DNA of 64,000 nucleotides from Listeria grayi DSM 20601 (GTDB lineage Bacteria; Bacillota; Bacilli; Lactobacillales; Listeriaceae): NCBI RefSeq assembly GCF_000148995.1, contig NZ_GL538355.1, positions 1 to 64,000 of the forward strand, read 5' to 3'. Shown piece by piece: positions 50,306 to 57,384 of this stretch (position 1 is its first letter; each line of letters starts with the position of its first letter). The notes under the pieces were generated by a model. It saw only the letters and a program-made list of their open reading frames with translations, ran no database searches and was not told where the DNA came from. The position numbers and the translations under genes were made by a program.

Positions 50306-50439
50306 GTGTTAACTCCTGTTCTCCCTCTGTTGTTTTGAATATTCATAATACTTTAAAGTTAATATTCTTATTTTACCCTATTCCGTTATACGATTGTTTG
50401 AAAGTATTCATATAATTATTTACTCTTTATACTATTTTC

Positions 50440-51249
50440 GGTTCTGTTGCAAAGTTTTCTGATAAACTGATTTTAAGGTAAAATGAATGGAAAAGATAGC
50501 TTGGAGGAATCAAGATGGATCATTTTAAAGGCAAGCAATTTCAGAAAGATGTGATTATTGTCGCCGTAGGCTACTACCTTCGGTATAATCTTAGCTATCG
50601 TGACGTCCAAGAAATCCTATATGACCGTGGCATTAACGTTTCTCATACGACGATTTATCGTTGGGTGCAAGAATATGGCAAACTACTCTATCAAATTTGG
50701 AAAAAGAAAAATAAAAAATCCTTTTATTCATGGAAAATGGATGAAACGTACATCAAAATTAAAGGAAAATGGCATTATTTGTATCGAGCCATCGATGCAG
50801 ATGGTTTAACCTTGGATATTTGGTTACGTAAAAAACGGGACACACAAGCAGCCTATGCTTTTCTTAAGCGGTTAGTGAAGCAGTTTGATGAACCGAAGGT
50901 TGTAGTCACAGATAAAGCCCCCTCTATTACAAGTGCCTTTAAGAAACTAAAAGAATACGGCTTTTATCAAGGGACAGAACATCGTACCATTAAATACCTG
51001 AATAATTTGATTGAACAAGACCATCGTCCAGTAAAGAGACGCGATAAATTCTATCGAAGTTTACGCACTGCCTCTACCACGATTAAAGGCATGGAAGCCA
51101 TTCGAGGATTATATAAGAAAACCCGAAAAGAAGGCACTCTCTTCGGGTTTTCGGTCTGTACTGAAATCAAGGTATTATTGGGAATCCCAGCTTAAATCAT
51201 AGATACCGTAAGGGATTTTATTCTTTATTTAAAACTTTGCAACAGAACC
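50440..51249 (+). mobile_element. ISS1-like IS6-family element, right copy
   Basis: Terminal repeats at 50440 and ending at 51249. It is followed by AGATGAGT, the second copy of the target duplication that also precedes the left IS. Confidence 0.95.
50515..51195 (+). CDS. ISS1-like IS6-family transposase
   Basis: 226 residues, nearly identical to the left copy and identical in its catalytic residues. The block at about 50644-50795 carries many synonymous changes (CATACGACGATTTATCGTTG against CACACCACCATCTACCGCTG), while flanking DNA is the same to the base. This points to patchwork exchange between two IS lineages rather than simple drift. Confidence 0.96.
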   Translation: MDHFKGKQFQKDVIIVAVGYYLRYNLSYRDVQEILYDRGINVSHTTIYRWVQEYGKLLYQIWKKKNKKSFYSWKMDETYIKIKGKWHYLYRAIDADGLTLDIWLRKKRDTQAAYAFLKRLVKQFDEPKVVVTDKAPSITSAFKKLKEYGFYQGTEHRTIKYLNNLIEQDHRPVKRRDKFYRSLRTASTTIKGMEAIRGLYKKTRKEGTLFGFSVCTEIKVLLGIPA

Positions 51250-51275
51250 AGATGAGTCATTCAACATGAAGGAGG

Positions 51276-51380
51276 ATGCGAACAAATGAATTGGCAAATG
51301 AACACAAAAATGGTTGGGAAAGAAATGCTAAAGTGGTTAGTCAACGTGAAGCGCTTCTACAAGAAAAGCATATTGGCTAA
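51276..51380 (+). CDS. Possible small protein downstream of the nuclease
   Basis: 34 codons (MRTNELANEHKNGWERNAKV then VSQREALLQEKHIG), ending before a terminator. The frame has normal codon use, but AGGAGG abuts the ATG. An alternative frame from 51286 overlaps the terminator and is less likely. In the ancestral sequence this frame would begin inside the last codons of the nuclease gene, giving translational coupling. Weakly supported. Confidence 0.3.
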   Translation: MRTNELANEHKNGWERNAKVVSQREALLQEKHIG

Positions 51381-51404
51381 CCAACTATTTTTGATTGGCC
51401 ACAA

Positions 51405-51434
51405 AAAAACTAATGCCAAGTTGCATTAGTTTTT
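51405..51434. terminator. Bidirectional terminator
   Basis: AAAAACTAATGC / GCATTAGTTTTT with loop CAAGTT. It contains the stop codon of the minus-strand gene at 51426 and closes the mobilisation operon on the plus strand. Confidence 0.85.
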
Positions 51435-51668
51435 ACTGTTTCGAGACTTTGCCTGTCTTTCGGCTATTCTAGCTGCATAGGCTTCTATATCTTGTTTGAG
51501 ATATAGTCGTATCATTTGACGTTGTTCCCCTTTTTGAAAAAAGGGTTGAATAAGACCGGTTCTGATCGATTGATCGAAGGCTGGTTTTGATTGTTTCGTA
51601 ATTTTCATTGCTTCTTGTCGTGTAAGCAAATTTTCGTACATCCAATCCTGGAGTTCTTTGTTTTCCAT
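51426..51668 (-). CDS. Small HTH (MerR/excisionase-like) DNA-binding protein
   Basis: 80 residues from the minus-strand ATG at 51668 (GGAGGGCACTT before it; the longer frame lacks an RBS). The centre NLLTRQEAMKITKQSKPAFD then QSIRTGLIQPFFQ has the helix-turn-helix plan of small excisionase-like regulators. The end LYLKQDIEAYAARIAERQAK is a helix. A broken paralogue lies at 57681. Divergent from the gene at 51812, with a 140-bp shared promoter region that it may control. Confidence 0.7.
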   Translation of the reverse strand: MENKELQDWMYENLLTRQEAMKITKQSKPAFDQSIRTGLIQPFFQKGEQRQMIRLYLKQDIEAYAARIAERQAKSRNSKN

Positions 51669-51811
51669 AAGTGCCCTCCGTTCTATATATAAAAATAGTA
51701 TCATATGCGAAAGATAATGTAAATGCTTGCTATGTCTTCCACCTTCTGATATAATTATCATATACAAAAGACAATGTATAAAAGGGTATGCAAAACGAGG
51801 TGGACGTTATC

Positions 51812-52087
51812 GTGGATGTTCGTTGTTATTTACCAGATATGTGCTACAGTTACGATCCTATTCATGGCCGGACAGTATGCATCAGAAAAGACATCATAGG
51901 AACTTTTGTTGCATTAGGCAGATCCGTTCCTCCAGAAAGACTGAATAAGGTGATGAACCTTACTCCACTACAGGTAGAAGCAATGGAATATGGGTCAAAA
52001 TATGGTTTTGACAAGATAGAATCAAATCACATATTAGTTTCTAAATTATCTAAAGAAATGGAGGAAAGAAAATGGTACACCTTTTAA
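51812..52087 (+). CDS. Hypothetical protein
   Basis: 91 residues from the GTG at 51812 (CGAGGTGG eight bases before). An in-frame ATG at 51788 is the alternative. Soluble, alpha/beta (VDVRCYLPDMCYSYDPIHGR, FVALGRSVPPERLNKVMNL). It overlaps the next gene by 16 bases. Together with the next two genes it forms a small operon of unknown function, ahead of the type III toxin-antitoxin. Confidence 0.6.
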   Translation: MDVRCYLPDMCYSYDPIHGRTVCIRKDIIGTFVALGRSVPPERLNKVMNLTPLQVEAMEYGSKYGFDKIESNHILVSKLSKEMEERKWYTF

Positions 52088-52566
52088 ACTCACAAGTAGT
52101 GGTTTACCGTAAAGAAAAAGAAGCAGCTTTAAAAATGCTGCCATTGTATAAGCATGACCTATTTCTGGAATTATCTATGCCGTCGAAAGGGATCACACTT
52201 ATAAAAGAAGCACCTTTACAAACAACGGACAAAAAAGAGATCAAACGCTATAAAATAGTTACATTACCGCAAAGAAATCGTGATATACTAGTACTAGAGC
52301 AAGATGTGGCAGGAGATTCGGATGATTATCTAACCTTTATGTGTTTGGATCAAGCGTTATCTATAGAAATGGTGCAAGCGTACCTAGCGGAGCTTGAAAT
52401 AATCATTAATGATGAAATATATATGATCATCTGCAGCGATGAAGATACTGGAATGGTAAGACAGCAAAGATACTCCATTGGACGGGAAAAAACCATCCAT
52501 ATTTTAGAACATGACTTCGATATGGTACAAGAGGAAGCAATGCTAGCACTCGATATGGCTCTTTAA
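52072..52566 (+). CDS. Hypothetical acidic protein
   Basis: 164 residues with RBS GGAGGAAAG inside the preceding gene. Soluble, mixed alpha/beta, and rich in Asp/Glu at the C-terminal half (VQAYLAELEIIINDEIYMII; HILEHDFDMVQEEAMLALDM). No recognised motif. An acidic DNA-mimic role (antirestriction) is imaginable but unsupported. Confidence 0.6.
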   Translation: MVHLLNSQVVVYRKEKEAALKMLPLYKHDLFLELSMPSKGITLIKEAPLQTTDKKEIKRYKIVTLPQRNRDILVLEQDVAGDSDDYLTFMCLDQALSIEMVQAYLAELEIIINDEIYMIICSDEDTGMVRQQRYSIGREKTIHILEHDFDMVQEEAMLALDMAL

Positions 52567-52584
52567 AAAAAGGAGGAGATAGGG

Positions 52585-52962
52585 ATGCAAGTAGTTCAAG
52601 GTTTATTTCATTTTGTCGATTGGATAGTGGAAGGGATTATGCAATTAGGGATGATTATTCTAGCCCTTTTAGGAAAGGGATGTTTAGCGTTCCTTCATTT
52701 TTTAGGCGATCAATTTCAAGCGAGTTCCAATGGTACAAAGTTTATTTATGCGATCGCGATTGTGGTAACAATCCTTATTATCCTCTACTTTACCTGGCAT
52801 ATATTACTTATGAGTGCCTTCGTACTTGCTATTGTGATTCCTCTCTTTTTATTTGTGGGCAAAATCGTGGTAAGTATTTTACTTGTCGCAACACTTATAT
52901 TTGTCGTACGATGGCTGGTTGTTACAGCGAAAAACGTTTATCAAACCAAAATGGCACAATAG
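52585..52962 (+). CDS. Membrane protein, three to four TM
   Basis: 125 residues, with RBS AAAGGAGGAG. Hydrophobic segments near residues 16-38 (EGIMQLGMIILALLGKGCLA), 52-72 (FIYAIAIVVTILIILYFTWH), 74-98 and 98-112. A short polar tail (TAKNVYQTKMAQ). No family recognised. Last gene of the 51.8-52.96 kb operon. Confidence 0.6.
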   Translation: MQVVQGLFHFVDWIVEGIMQLGMIILALLGKGCLAFLHFLGDQFQASSNGTKFIYAIAIVVTILIILYFTWHILLMSAFVLAIVIPLFLFVGKIVVSILLVATLIFVVRWLVVTAKNVYQTKMAQ

Positions 52963-52981
52963 CTTTCCTAGCTGCAGATAC

Positions 52982-53167
52982 TTGAGAAAATCGTTTGCAT
53001 GATGTACAATGAAAGAAATTAGGGAAGTTTTATTGGTTATCTTCACAGAAAAAATAAAAAACCAATCGTATTCGAGAAGTTTTATTGGTGATCTTCTCAT
53101 AAAAAAATAAAAAACCTACAAACTTATAAAAAAAGACTCGTCTAAAACTAGACGGGTCTTTTTTTTA
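52982..53167 (+). ncRNA. Type III antitoxin RNA (tandem repeats) with promoter and terminator
   Basis: Promoter TTGAGA (52982), 17-bp spacer, TACAAT (53005-53010). Two 52-bp direct repeats follow, each starting GAAGTTTTATTGGT(T/G)ATCTTC (53024 and 53076). Then comes an intrinsic terminator AAAGACTCGTCTA / TAGACGGGTCTTT with a long T-run (53131-53166). The toxin gene begins at the end of the T-run. Promoter, RNA repeats, leaky terminator, toxin is the defining order of ToxIN/AbiQ-type systems, where the repeat RNA is cut and wraps the toxin. Confidence 0.82.
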
Positions 53168-53190
53168 TGGATAAGAGGGTGCTGCAAGGA

Positions 53191-53736
53191 ATGAACGATA
53201 AACCATACAAGTATCAAGTAGTACGGTTGAAAAAAGAATTTTTTCAGTCTAATCCCCATTTCATTAATATGCTTGATCCAGGAAATCCAGAAAAACAAAT
53301 GCGGCGTACTTATTTATATCTAGATATTCAAAAGGACCACTATCATTACTTAATTCCTTTCAGAAGTCATTTGAATCATCGAAATGGTGTAGCGACACCG
53401 TCTAAAGATCGACCTAAAGCTGGACTAGATTATAGTCATACACTCATTGTCAAAGATAGTACACATATTCAGCCAGCTTTCATCTCTAATGACCAGTATC
53501 GGGAAGTGAAAAATAAAATTAGGCCTATTTATACCAGGACATCGAGATATATTTCAGATTTTATGAATGCCTACAAAAAAGGGATAGTGCTCGATCTTCC
53601 GAAGTATCAGAACTCTACTTTGATAAACTTTGTCGGTTATTTGGAAAAAGAATGGACCAAACAAGTTCCGCTACAAGACAGGAAACAAACAAAGAAAGTA
53701 AAAGAAAATAATAGACCTAAAAAATATCGTTTTTAA
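53191..53736 (+). CDS. ToxN/AbiQ-family endoribonuclease toxin (type III TA)
   Basis: About 181 residues from the ATG at 53191, or 189 from the ATG at 53167 that lies in the terminator T-run. The core YLYLDIQKDHYHYLIPFRSH then KAGLDYSHTLIVKDSTHI matches the ToxN/CptN/TenpN pattern (Y/IP-RS ... GLDYxxxxxI). A basic C-terminal tail is KKVKENNRPKKYRF. The toxin cleaves A-rich RNA, including its own repeat RNA. These systems stabilise plasmids and abort phage infection. Confidence 0.8.
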   Translation: MNDKPYKYQVVRLKKEFFQSNPHFINMLDPGNPEKQMRRTYLYLDIQKDHYHYLIPFRSHLNHRNGVATPSKDRPKAGLDYSHTLIVKDSTHIQPAFISNDQYREVKNKIRPIYTRTSRYISDFMNAYKKGIVLDLPKYQNSTLINFVGYLEKEWTKQVPLQDRKQTKKVKENNRPKKYRF

Positions 53737-53756
53737 CATTGGTATCCCATCTATAG

Positions 53757-53808
53757 CCGATATAGGCATGTCTATATCGGTAAACCTGTATCGGCAAGTT
53801 TTCTATAA
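53757..53808. repeat. Inverted repeat, probable operator
   Basis: CCGATATAG / CTATATCGG at 53757-53780, followed by a further half-site GTATCGGC near 53788-53795. It lies between the toxin and the HTH gene; it may be the operator of that regulator or a terminator stem without a T-run. Confidence 0.5.
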
Positions 53809-53845
53809 AATAGGAGATAAGATCAAGGAGATGGGGTAGAATAAT

Positions 53846-54106
53846 TTGCGGTTATATGAGGAACCAGATGTGCGTATCAGGATCAATATCAAAGGCATTT
53901 GTGAAAAATATAAGCTGACAATGGGAGAACTTTCTAGGCGAACTGATATTGAGCCGTCCAAAATTAGTGCGTATGCCAATGATCGTCGACAGCGTGTCCA
54001 AATTACTCATTTAGAACGAATCTGTCAATCTTTACATATTCGGGACATGAACGAATTGTTTATTCTAGAAGTTCTGGAAGATGAACAAGTCGATAATAAG
54101 GAGTAG
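53846..54106 (+). CDS. Xre-family HTH regulator
   Basis: 86 residues from a TTG at 53846 (AAGGAGATGGGG upstream). The HTH_26/Cro-like domain is clear: INIKGICEKYKLTMGELSRR, TDIEPSKISAYANDRRQRVQ, ITHLERICQSLHIRDMNELF. An acidic tail follows. It is coupled to the next gene (6-bp gap). It probably binds the CCGATATAG palindrome just upstream. Confidence 0.8.
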   Translation: MRLYEEPDVRIRINIKGICEKYKLTMGELSRRTDIEPSKISAYANDRRQRVQITHLERICQSLHIRDMNELFILEVLEDEQVDNKE

Positions 54107-54112
54107 AGAAGC

Positions 54113-55102
54113 ATGAGGACAGTAGAAGATATCTTATATGATAAGCAATCTGCTATTTTCTTATTGGCCGAATTGTATGAGACGCACGAAAAAGAACACG
54201 AAGATCATAAAGAAGGGACGCTGACAACTTGCGAGATATGTCGACAAATTGAAACGTGTTCGATACTGATCCGGAAGTTGGAACAGGAGCTGCTTCAAAA
54301 AAAGGATGAGATGCGGACAGAAGAAAAGATAAATGCGAAAGATCTCTTAAAATGGCATTATATCAAGTACCCGATAAATGCGACTAATTTAGAACGAATC
54401 TTACATTGGCAAAAGATGTTTAGCAAACGGATGTTTGACGATTTAACGAGGATGGGTTGGTCTGCAGATGAGATACAGCGAAGGTATGATATCCCAGACT
54501 TTTTCTTTAAGCGCTGGCTGTTTAAGAATGGTCTATATGCCGTGGTCCCATTAATACTTAGGGTAATAACGATAGATGATCGAATATTCATTTATAAAGT
54601 TTTTCAAGAAGCAGATCTGAATTTGCTTTTGACATTGGATGATATTGTGATGAAGTCTTATGATCGAATTGAAAGAGAAGACTGGAAACATGTGTATTTC
54701 TGGCACCATGGCTCTTACCATCACTTAGAACAAATCATTGTCCAGAGTGTGTTTGGAAAGGTTGGCGAAACAGTTTATCACGCTGAAGAGCAATTAGGCT
54801 GCAAGAAAAAGGCGACGGATCAAGTTATTTTTTATGATGGATTTAACCAGGAAGCAGTCGCCTTTTTTTGTGAAGAAAATGAGATGAAACGCTTAGTCAA
54901 GGGGAATCGACTCCTTATAAATACCCGATATGGTACAATTACGCTGTTTCCAGGGGAATATGTAGTGAAAGAAATTACAGGTCGTTTTGTGAAGTATTCA
55001 GCTAATCAATTTTCGCAGTTGTATGAGATTGTTGATACAGTTCGGCCTATGGGGCTTGTGAGTGAAACTTCTAGATATAACGAATATACAAATAAAATAT
55101 AA
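54113..55102 (+). CDS. Hypothetical protein with CxxC motif
   Basis: 329 residues. The N terminus has a possible metal site, TTCEICRQIETC, within a helical region. The middle (TRMGWSADEIQRRYDIPDFF) looks HTH-like. The C-terminal part is alpha/beta. It follows the Xre gene in one operon. The coding sequence contains AAAAAGGCGAC...GTCGCCTTTTTTT (54806-54869), a terminator-like long hairpin. No family recognised. Confidence 0.6.
   Translation: MRTVEDILYDKQSAIFLLAELYETHEKEHEDHKEGTLTTCEICRQIETCSILIRKLEQELLQKKDEMRTEEKINAKDLLKWHYIKYPINATNLERILHWQKMFSKRMFDDLTRMGWSADEIQRRYDIPDFFFKRWLFKNGLYAVVPLILRVITIDDRIFIYKVFQEADLNLLLTLDDIVMKSYDRIEREDWKHVYFWHHGSYHHLEQIIVQSVFGKVGETVYHAEEQLGCKKKATDQVIFYDGFNQEAVAFFCEENEMKRLVKGNRLLINTRYGTITLFPGEYVVKEITGRFVKYSANQFSQLYEIVDTVRPMGLVSETSRYNEYTNKI
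54806..54869 (+). terminator. Terminator-like inverted repeat inside the 54113 gene
   Basis: AAAAAGGCGAC / GTCGCCTTTTTTT with a 40-base loop. Third such coding hairpin in the window. Confidence 0.35.
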
Positions 55103-55119
55103 TAATTCGTTCATAGCGA

Positions 55120-55212
55120 GGTTATTTCCCTATGGTTTTCTTTCCGAACAGAGCGGTGGTGGTGGCTGGAGCGCCGTGAGGAAAGTGTCCTAGGGTCTTG
55201 CCTTTAAAATAC
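55120..55212 (+). ncRNA. Short structured element with GCGGTGGTGG motif
   Basis: Nested pairing CCCTA.../TAGGG and TTTCC/GGAAA encloses AGAGCGGTGGTGGTGGCTGG then AGCGCC. The word AGCGGTGGnGGnGGCTGGAGCG recurs at 56970-56999 before another terminator. GC-rich against its surroundings, with no open frame. Probably the 3' end of an RNA or a conserved recombination or recognition element. Confidence 0.4.
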
Positions 55213-55217
55213 CGAAT

Positions 55218-55248
55218 AAAGCCAGCGCTACCTTATGCGCTGGCTTTT
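55218..55248. terminator. Bidirectional terminator
   Basis: AAAGCCAGCGC / GCGCTGGCTTTT with loop TACCTTAT. It separates the 54113 operon from the convergent gene at 55228, whose stop lies in the stem. Confidence 0.9.
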
Positions 55249-55965
55249 ATAATTCTTATAGACTCGAATAAAATTGAGTATAAATTCCTCGACCTCATAT
55301 TCAAGCAAAATGTTGTAATCGGAGTAGGTATAGTACATCCAAAAACCCCTTTTTACTTCATCGTTTATTAAGATATTGAATTGTTCAAATAAATAGTGAT
55401 AAAAATTGCAGTTCAATATTTCCATGACATTGGAAGCGTCATAAGCAAGGGCGCTTATACCGTTTTCAACGACATCCTTGGCAGTAAAATTGAGAGGGGT
55501 TATCTTTTTAGATAAAACAAACGTTGAAAATGTGTTCTCTTCGCGAGAAACAGAGACATGTATCGTAGCGTGATAGAAAACTTGAGCGTACGGTTCAAAA
55601 TCGACAAAGTCAAATAAAATATAATATTTTTCTGGTGAAGAGGCGAGGATAGACAAGAGATAGCGTAAGTCAGCGTGATAATCCAAGGTTTCTTGAATGG
55701 ATTCAAATAATGTATTTAGATTATACTCAAATCGCCATTTTCCAAATGCTTCAAAGTTAAATACTGTATCAAGCACAGAAGGGTTCTTATTAAAATCCAC
55801 ATCCTCTCTTAAATCGTAAAGCGTGGTTTCTGCACGAATATTATACTCCCATTCGTCCTCTGCTTGTTTCAAAAACCTTAAAAAAGTATAGACGACTTTG
55901 GGGTGGTCATGTACTAAGTTGGGTGAGAAAGATAAAATGCCATGTGCTTCTGATATATTTGCCAT
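55228..55965 (-). CDS. Hypothetical protein, third gene of a minus-strand operon
   Basis: 245 residues, GGAGC eight bases ahead of ATG. Soluble, acidic, aromatic-rich (YYILFDFVDFEPYAQVFYHA, FWMYYTYSDYNILLEYEVEE). It starts one base before the stop of the upstream gene, which indicates tight coupling. No known domain. The operon (56572 to 55228) is followed by a terminator and preceded by a 440-base structured non-coding region. Confidence 0.65.
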   Translation of the reverse strand: MANISEAHGILSFSPNLVHDHPKVVYTFLRFLKQAEDEWEYNIRAETTLYDLREDVDFNKNPSVLDTVFNFEAFGKWRFEYNLNTLFESIQETLDYHADLRYLLSILASSPEKYYILFDFVDFEPYAQVFYHATIHVSVSREENTFSTFVLSKKITPLNFTAKDVVENGISALAYDASNVMEILNCNFYHYLFEQFNILINDEVKRGFWMYYTYSDYNILLEYEVEEFILNFIRVYKNYKSQRIR

Positions 55966-56169
55966 TTAAATAAGCTCCTTTCCAAAATAGACGGTGTAGC
56001 TATCTGTTGAATATTCCTCTTCTTTTTCATATAGAACTTGACTAGCGGTTTCCAAGACTTTCTTTTTCTGCTTCAAAAAGTGTTCAGTAGCTAGAACTAG
56101 GTTTGCGAACAAACGTGTTTCTGCTGTGTAGTTTAGAAAATCAGCGGTCGTTATAAAGTACATGTACAT
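55966..56169 (-). CDS. Small hypothetical protein
   Basis: 67 residues from the minus-strand ATG at 56169 (AGGAGGATATTTCC before it; the longer frame has no RBS). MYMYFITTADFLNYTAETRL, then Lys/Glu-rich helices and a beta end (YSTDSYTVYFGKELI). It lies between two unknown genes of the same operon. Function unknown. Confidence 0.6.
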   Translation of the reverse strand: MYMYFITTADFLNYTAETRLFANLVLATEHFLKQKKKVLETASQVLYEKEEEYSTDSYTVYFGKELI

Positions 56170-56182
56170 GGAAATATCCTCC

Positions 56183-56572
56183 TTAATAAATAATGTCACG
56201 CATAATAAAGTCAGCGTAGAAAGCTCGCCCTGTGAAATGATAGATAAAATCTTGACTCACCCAACTGTTGAAATTACCAATCATCTGGTGAATGGGACAA
56301 TATATGTACCGTGTCACTTCCATTTTATTCCCATATGCAGTGATATAAAGCATTTCATTATCCGTTCGGTAATGTATACTGACAACTATTTCTATATCAA
56401 GGGGACATATAGTTGGGACTATATCACAACAAGAAATAGGGGTATGGATTATACCAAATGTAGGGGTCTCGGATAGTGGTTGTGCAATGTCAAAGCTATC
56501 TGTGTCTCCAAATTCTTTTTCCAAATAGCGTAAATACGCTTCTTTCAATACGTCCATTTGAGTATCTACCAT
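56183..56572 (-). CDS. Hypothetical protein, first gene of the minus-strand operon
   Basis: 129 residues, AAAGGAGC ahead of the ATG at 56572. Mixed alpha/beta with several Cys (ISCCDIVPTICPLDIEIVVS). No TM or signal. It begins right after the structured region 56590-57030, which may be its leader or an independent RNA. Confidence 0.6.
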   Translation of the reverse strand: MVDTQMDVLKEAYLRYLEKEFGDTDSFDIAQPLSETPTFGIIHTPISCCDIVPTICPLDIEIVVSIHYRTDNEMLYITAYGNKMEVTRYIYCPIHQMIGNFNSWVSQDFIYHFTGRAFYADFIMRDIIY

Positions 56573-56589
56573 TTATTTTGCTCCTTTGG

Positions 56590-57030
56590 GGCTTAGATTT
56601 TTCCCTTTCTGTTTTGCCAAAAACAGAAAGTCGAAAGGCTGAATTTTTCCCTTTCTGTGGCGTCCATGAAACATTGCCAGCAAGAAAAAAACAAGGGGGA
56701 AAGTCAAAAAGTTTTTGTGCTTGAAAAGCACGATTAAAAAGTTTTTGCGACCCTTGTTTTTTTCTATGAATCTTAGGAAGCGCTAGTTGGAAAAGCGTAG
56801 CGCAAGGTTCCGACTTGCGATGAGTTAGATGAATGGCGAATGTGGAAGCGTTGTTACGAAGAGAGCGAAGCGAACGGAGAACATAAGCGTATGGCAAAGC
56901 AGAAAGGGAAAAATTCTTTTTATCCTGTTTTGCGTAGCAAAACATTCCTACGAGCTTCTCGATAGAGAAGGTCGCCCTGAAGCGGTGGAGGCGGCTGGAG
57001 CGGAAGGGGAATAAACTAAAACGAGAGAGC
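56590..57030. ncRNA. Candidate large structured RNA or repeat-rich element (about 440 nt)
   Basis: Long-range perfect pairing GAATTTTTCCCTTTCTG (about 56640-56656) / CAGAAAGGGAAAAATTC (about 56899-56915). AAAAAAACAAGGG / CCCTTGTTTTTTT lies at about 56684-56765, enclosing GTGCTTGAAAAGCAC. A second TTTTTCCCTTTCTG copy lies near 56600. The plus-strand 3' part holds AGCGGTGGAGGCGGCTGGAGC and ends at a terminator (57023). A 178-codon frame on the minus strand (56496-57032) is rich in Arg/Phe/Ser and looks spurious. Confidence 0.5.
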
Positions 57031-57060
57031 AACCAGCTGTGATCAGTTGGTTGCTCTCTC
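57023..57060. terminator. Bidirectional terminator
   Basis: GAGAGAGCAACCA / TGGTTGCTCTCTC; flanked by GTTCTTTT on the plus side. It sits at the 3' end of the toxin gene pemK and of the structured region. Confidence 0.85.
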
Positions 57061-57384
57061 GTTCTTTTGAAAAATAACTTTTACTGTTTCTAATAGTTTG
57101 ATTAGCAATGGATCCGAAATGGTTTCCACGTATTGATGCTTACGAGCGTTGTAATCGATCGTCACTAGTTGATCCAGCAATACTTTTCCGGTTGTGGTTG
57201 TCCCTGTCAAAGGCACATATAACGGATAGGTGCGCGGTGTATTACTGATTGGGGCAAAGATCGCGATATTTGCATAATCACTTACCAGATGATGACTGAG
57301 GCAAATATAGGGCCGATAGCCTTGCTGCTCGTGTCCCTGTTTTGGATTTAGATTGATCTTGATAATATCGCCTTGCTTTACCAT
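57043..57384 (-). CDS. PemK/MazF-family endoribonuclease toxin
   Basis: 113 residues. MVKQGDIIKINLNPKQGHEQ then GYRPYICLS and FAPISNTPRTYPLYVPL fit the PemK/MazF SH3-like fold, with the conserved GxExxxxRP region and the catalytic Arg/Thr area (VLLDQLVTIDY). It cleaves mRNA at short motifs when the antitoxin is lost. Its start overlaps the antitoxin stop by seven bases, the normal order antitoxin-toxin. A plasmid-addiction module. Confidence 0.93.
   Translation of the reverse strand: MVKQGDIIKINLNPKQGHEQQGYRPYICLSHHLVSDYANIAIFAPISNTPRTYPLYVPLTGTTTTGKVLLDQLVTIDYNARKHQYVETISDPLLIKLLETVKVIFQKNERATN

Larger units (their letters stand above)
47099..51249. mobile_element. Composite transposon: two direct ISS1-like copies around a metal ATPase
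   Basis: Left IS 47099-47908, right IS 50440-51249, same orientation, 810 bp each. The octamer AGATGAGT occurs immediately before 47099 and immediately after 51249. This is the target duplication of the whole unit, so it entered as one piece (or through an IS6-type cointegrate at that site). Cargo: P1B-4 ATPase with its riboswitch and promoter, and a small broken gene. The host gene was the nuclease at 46552. Confidence 0.9.

Noticed and set aside
56496-57032. 178-codon open frame on the minus strand
   Set aside because: Composition is Arg/Phe/Ser/Leu-heavy with no RBS. It overlaps a strongly structured region and the start of a well-supported gene at 56572, and the long-range 17-bp pairing explains the sequence better.
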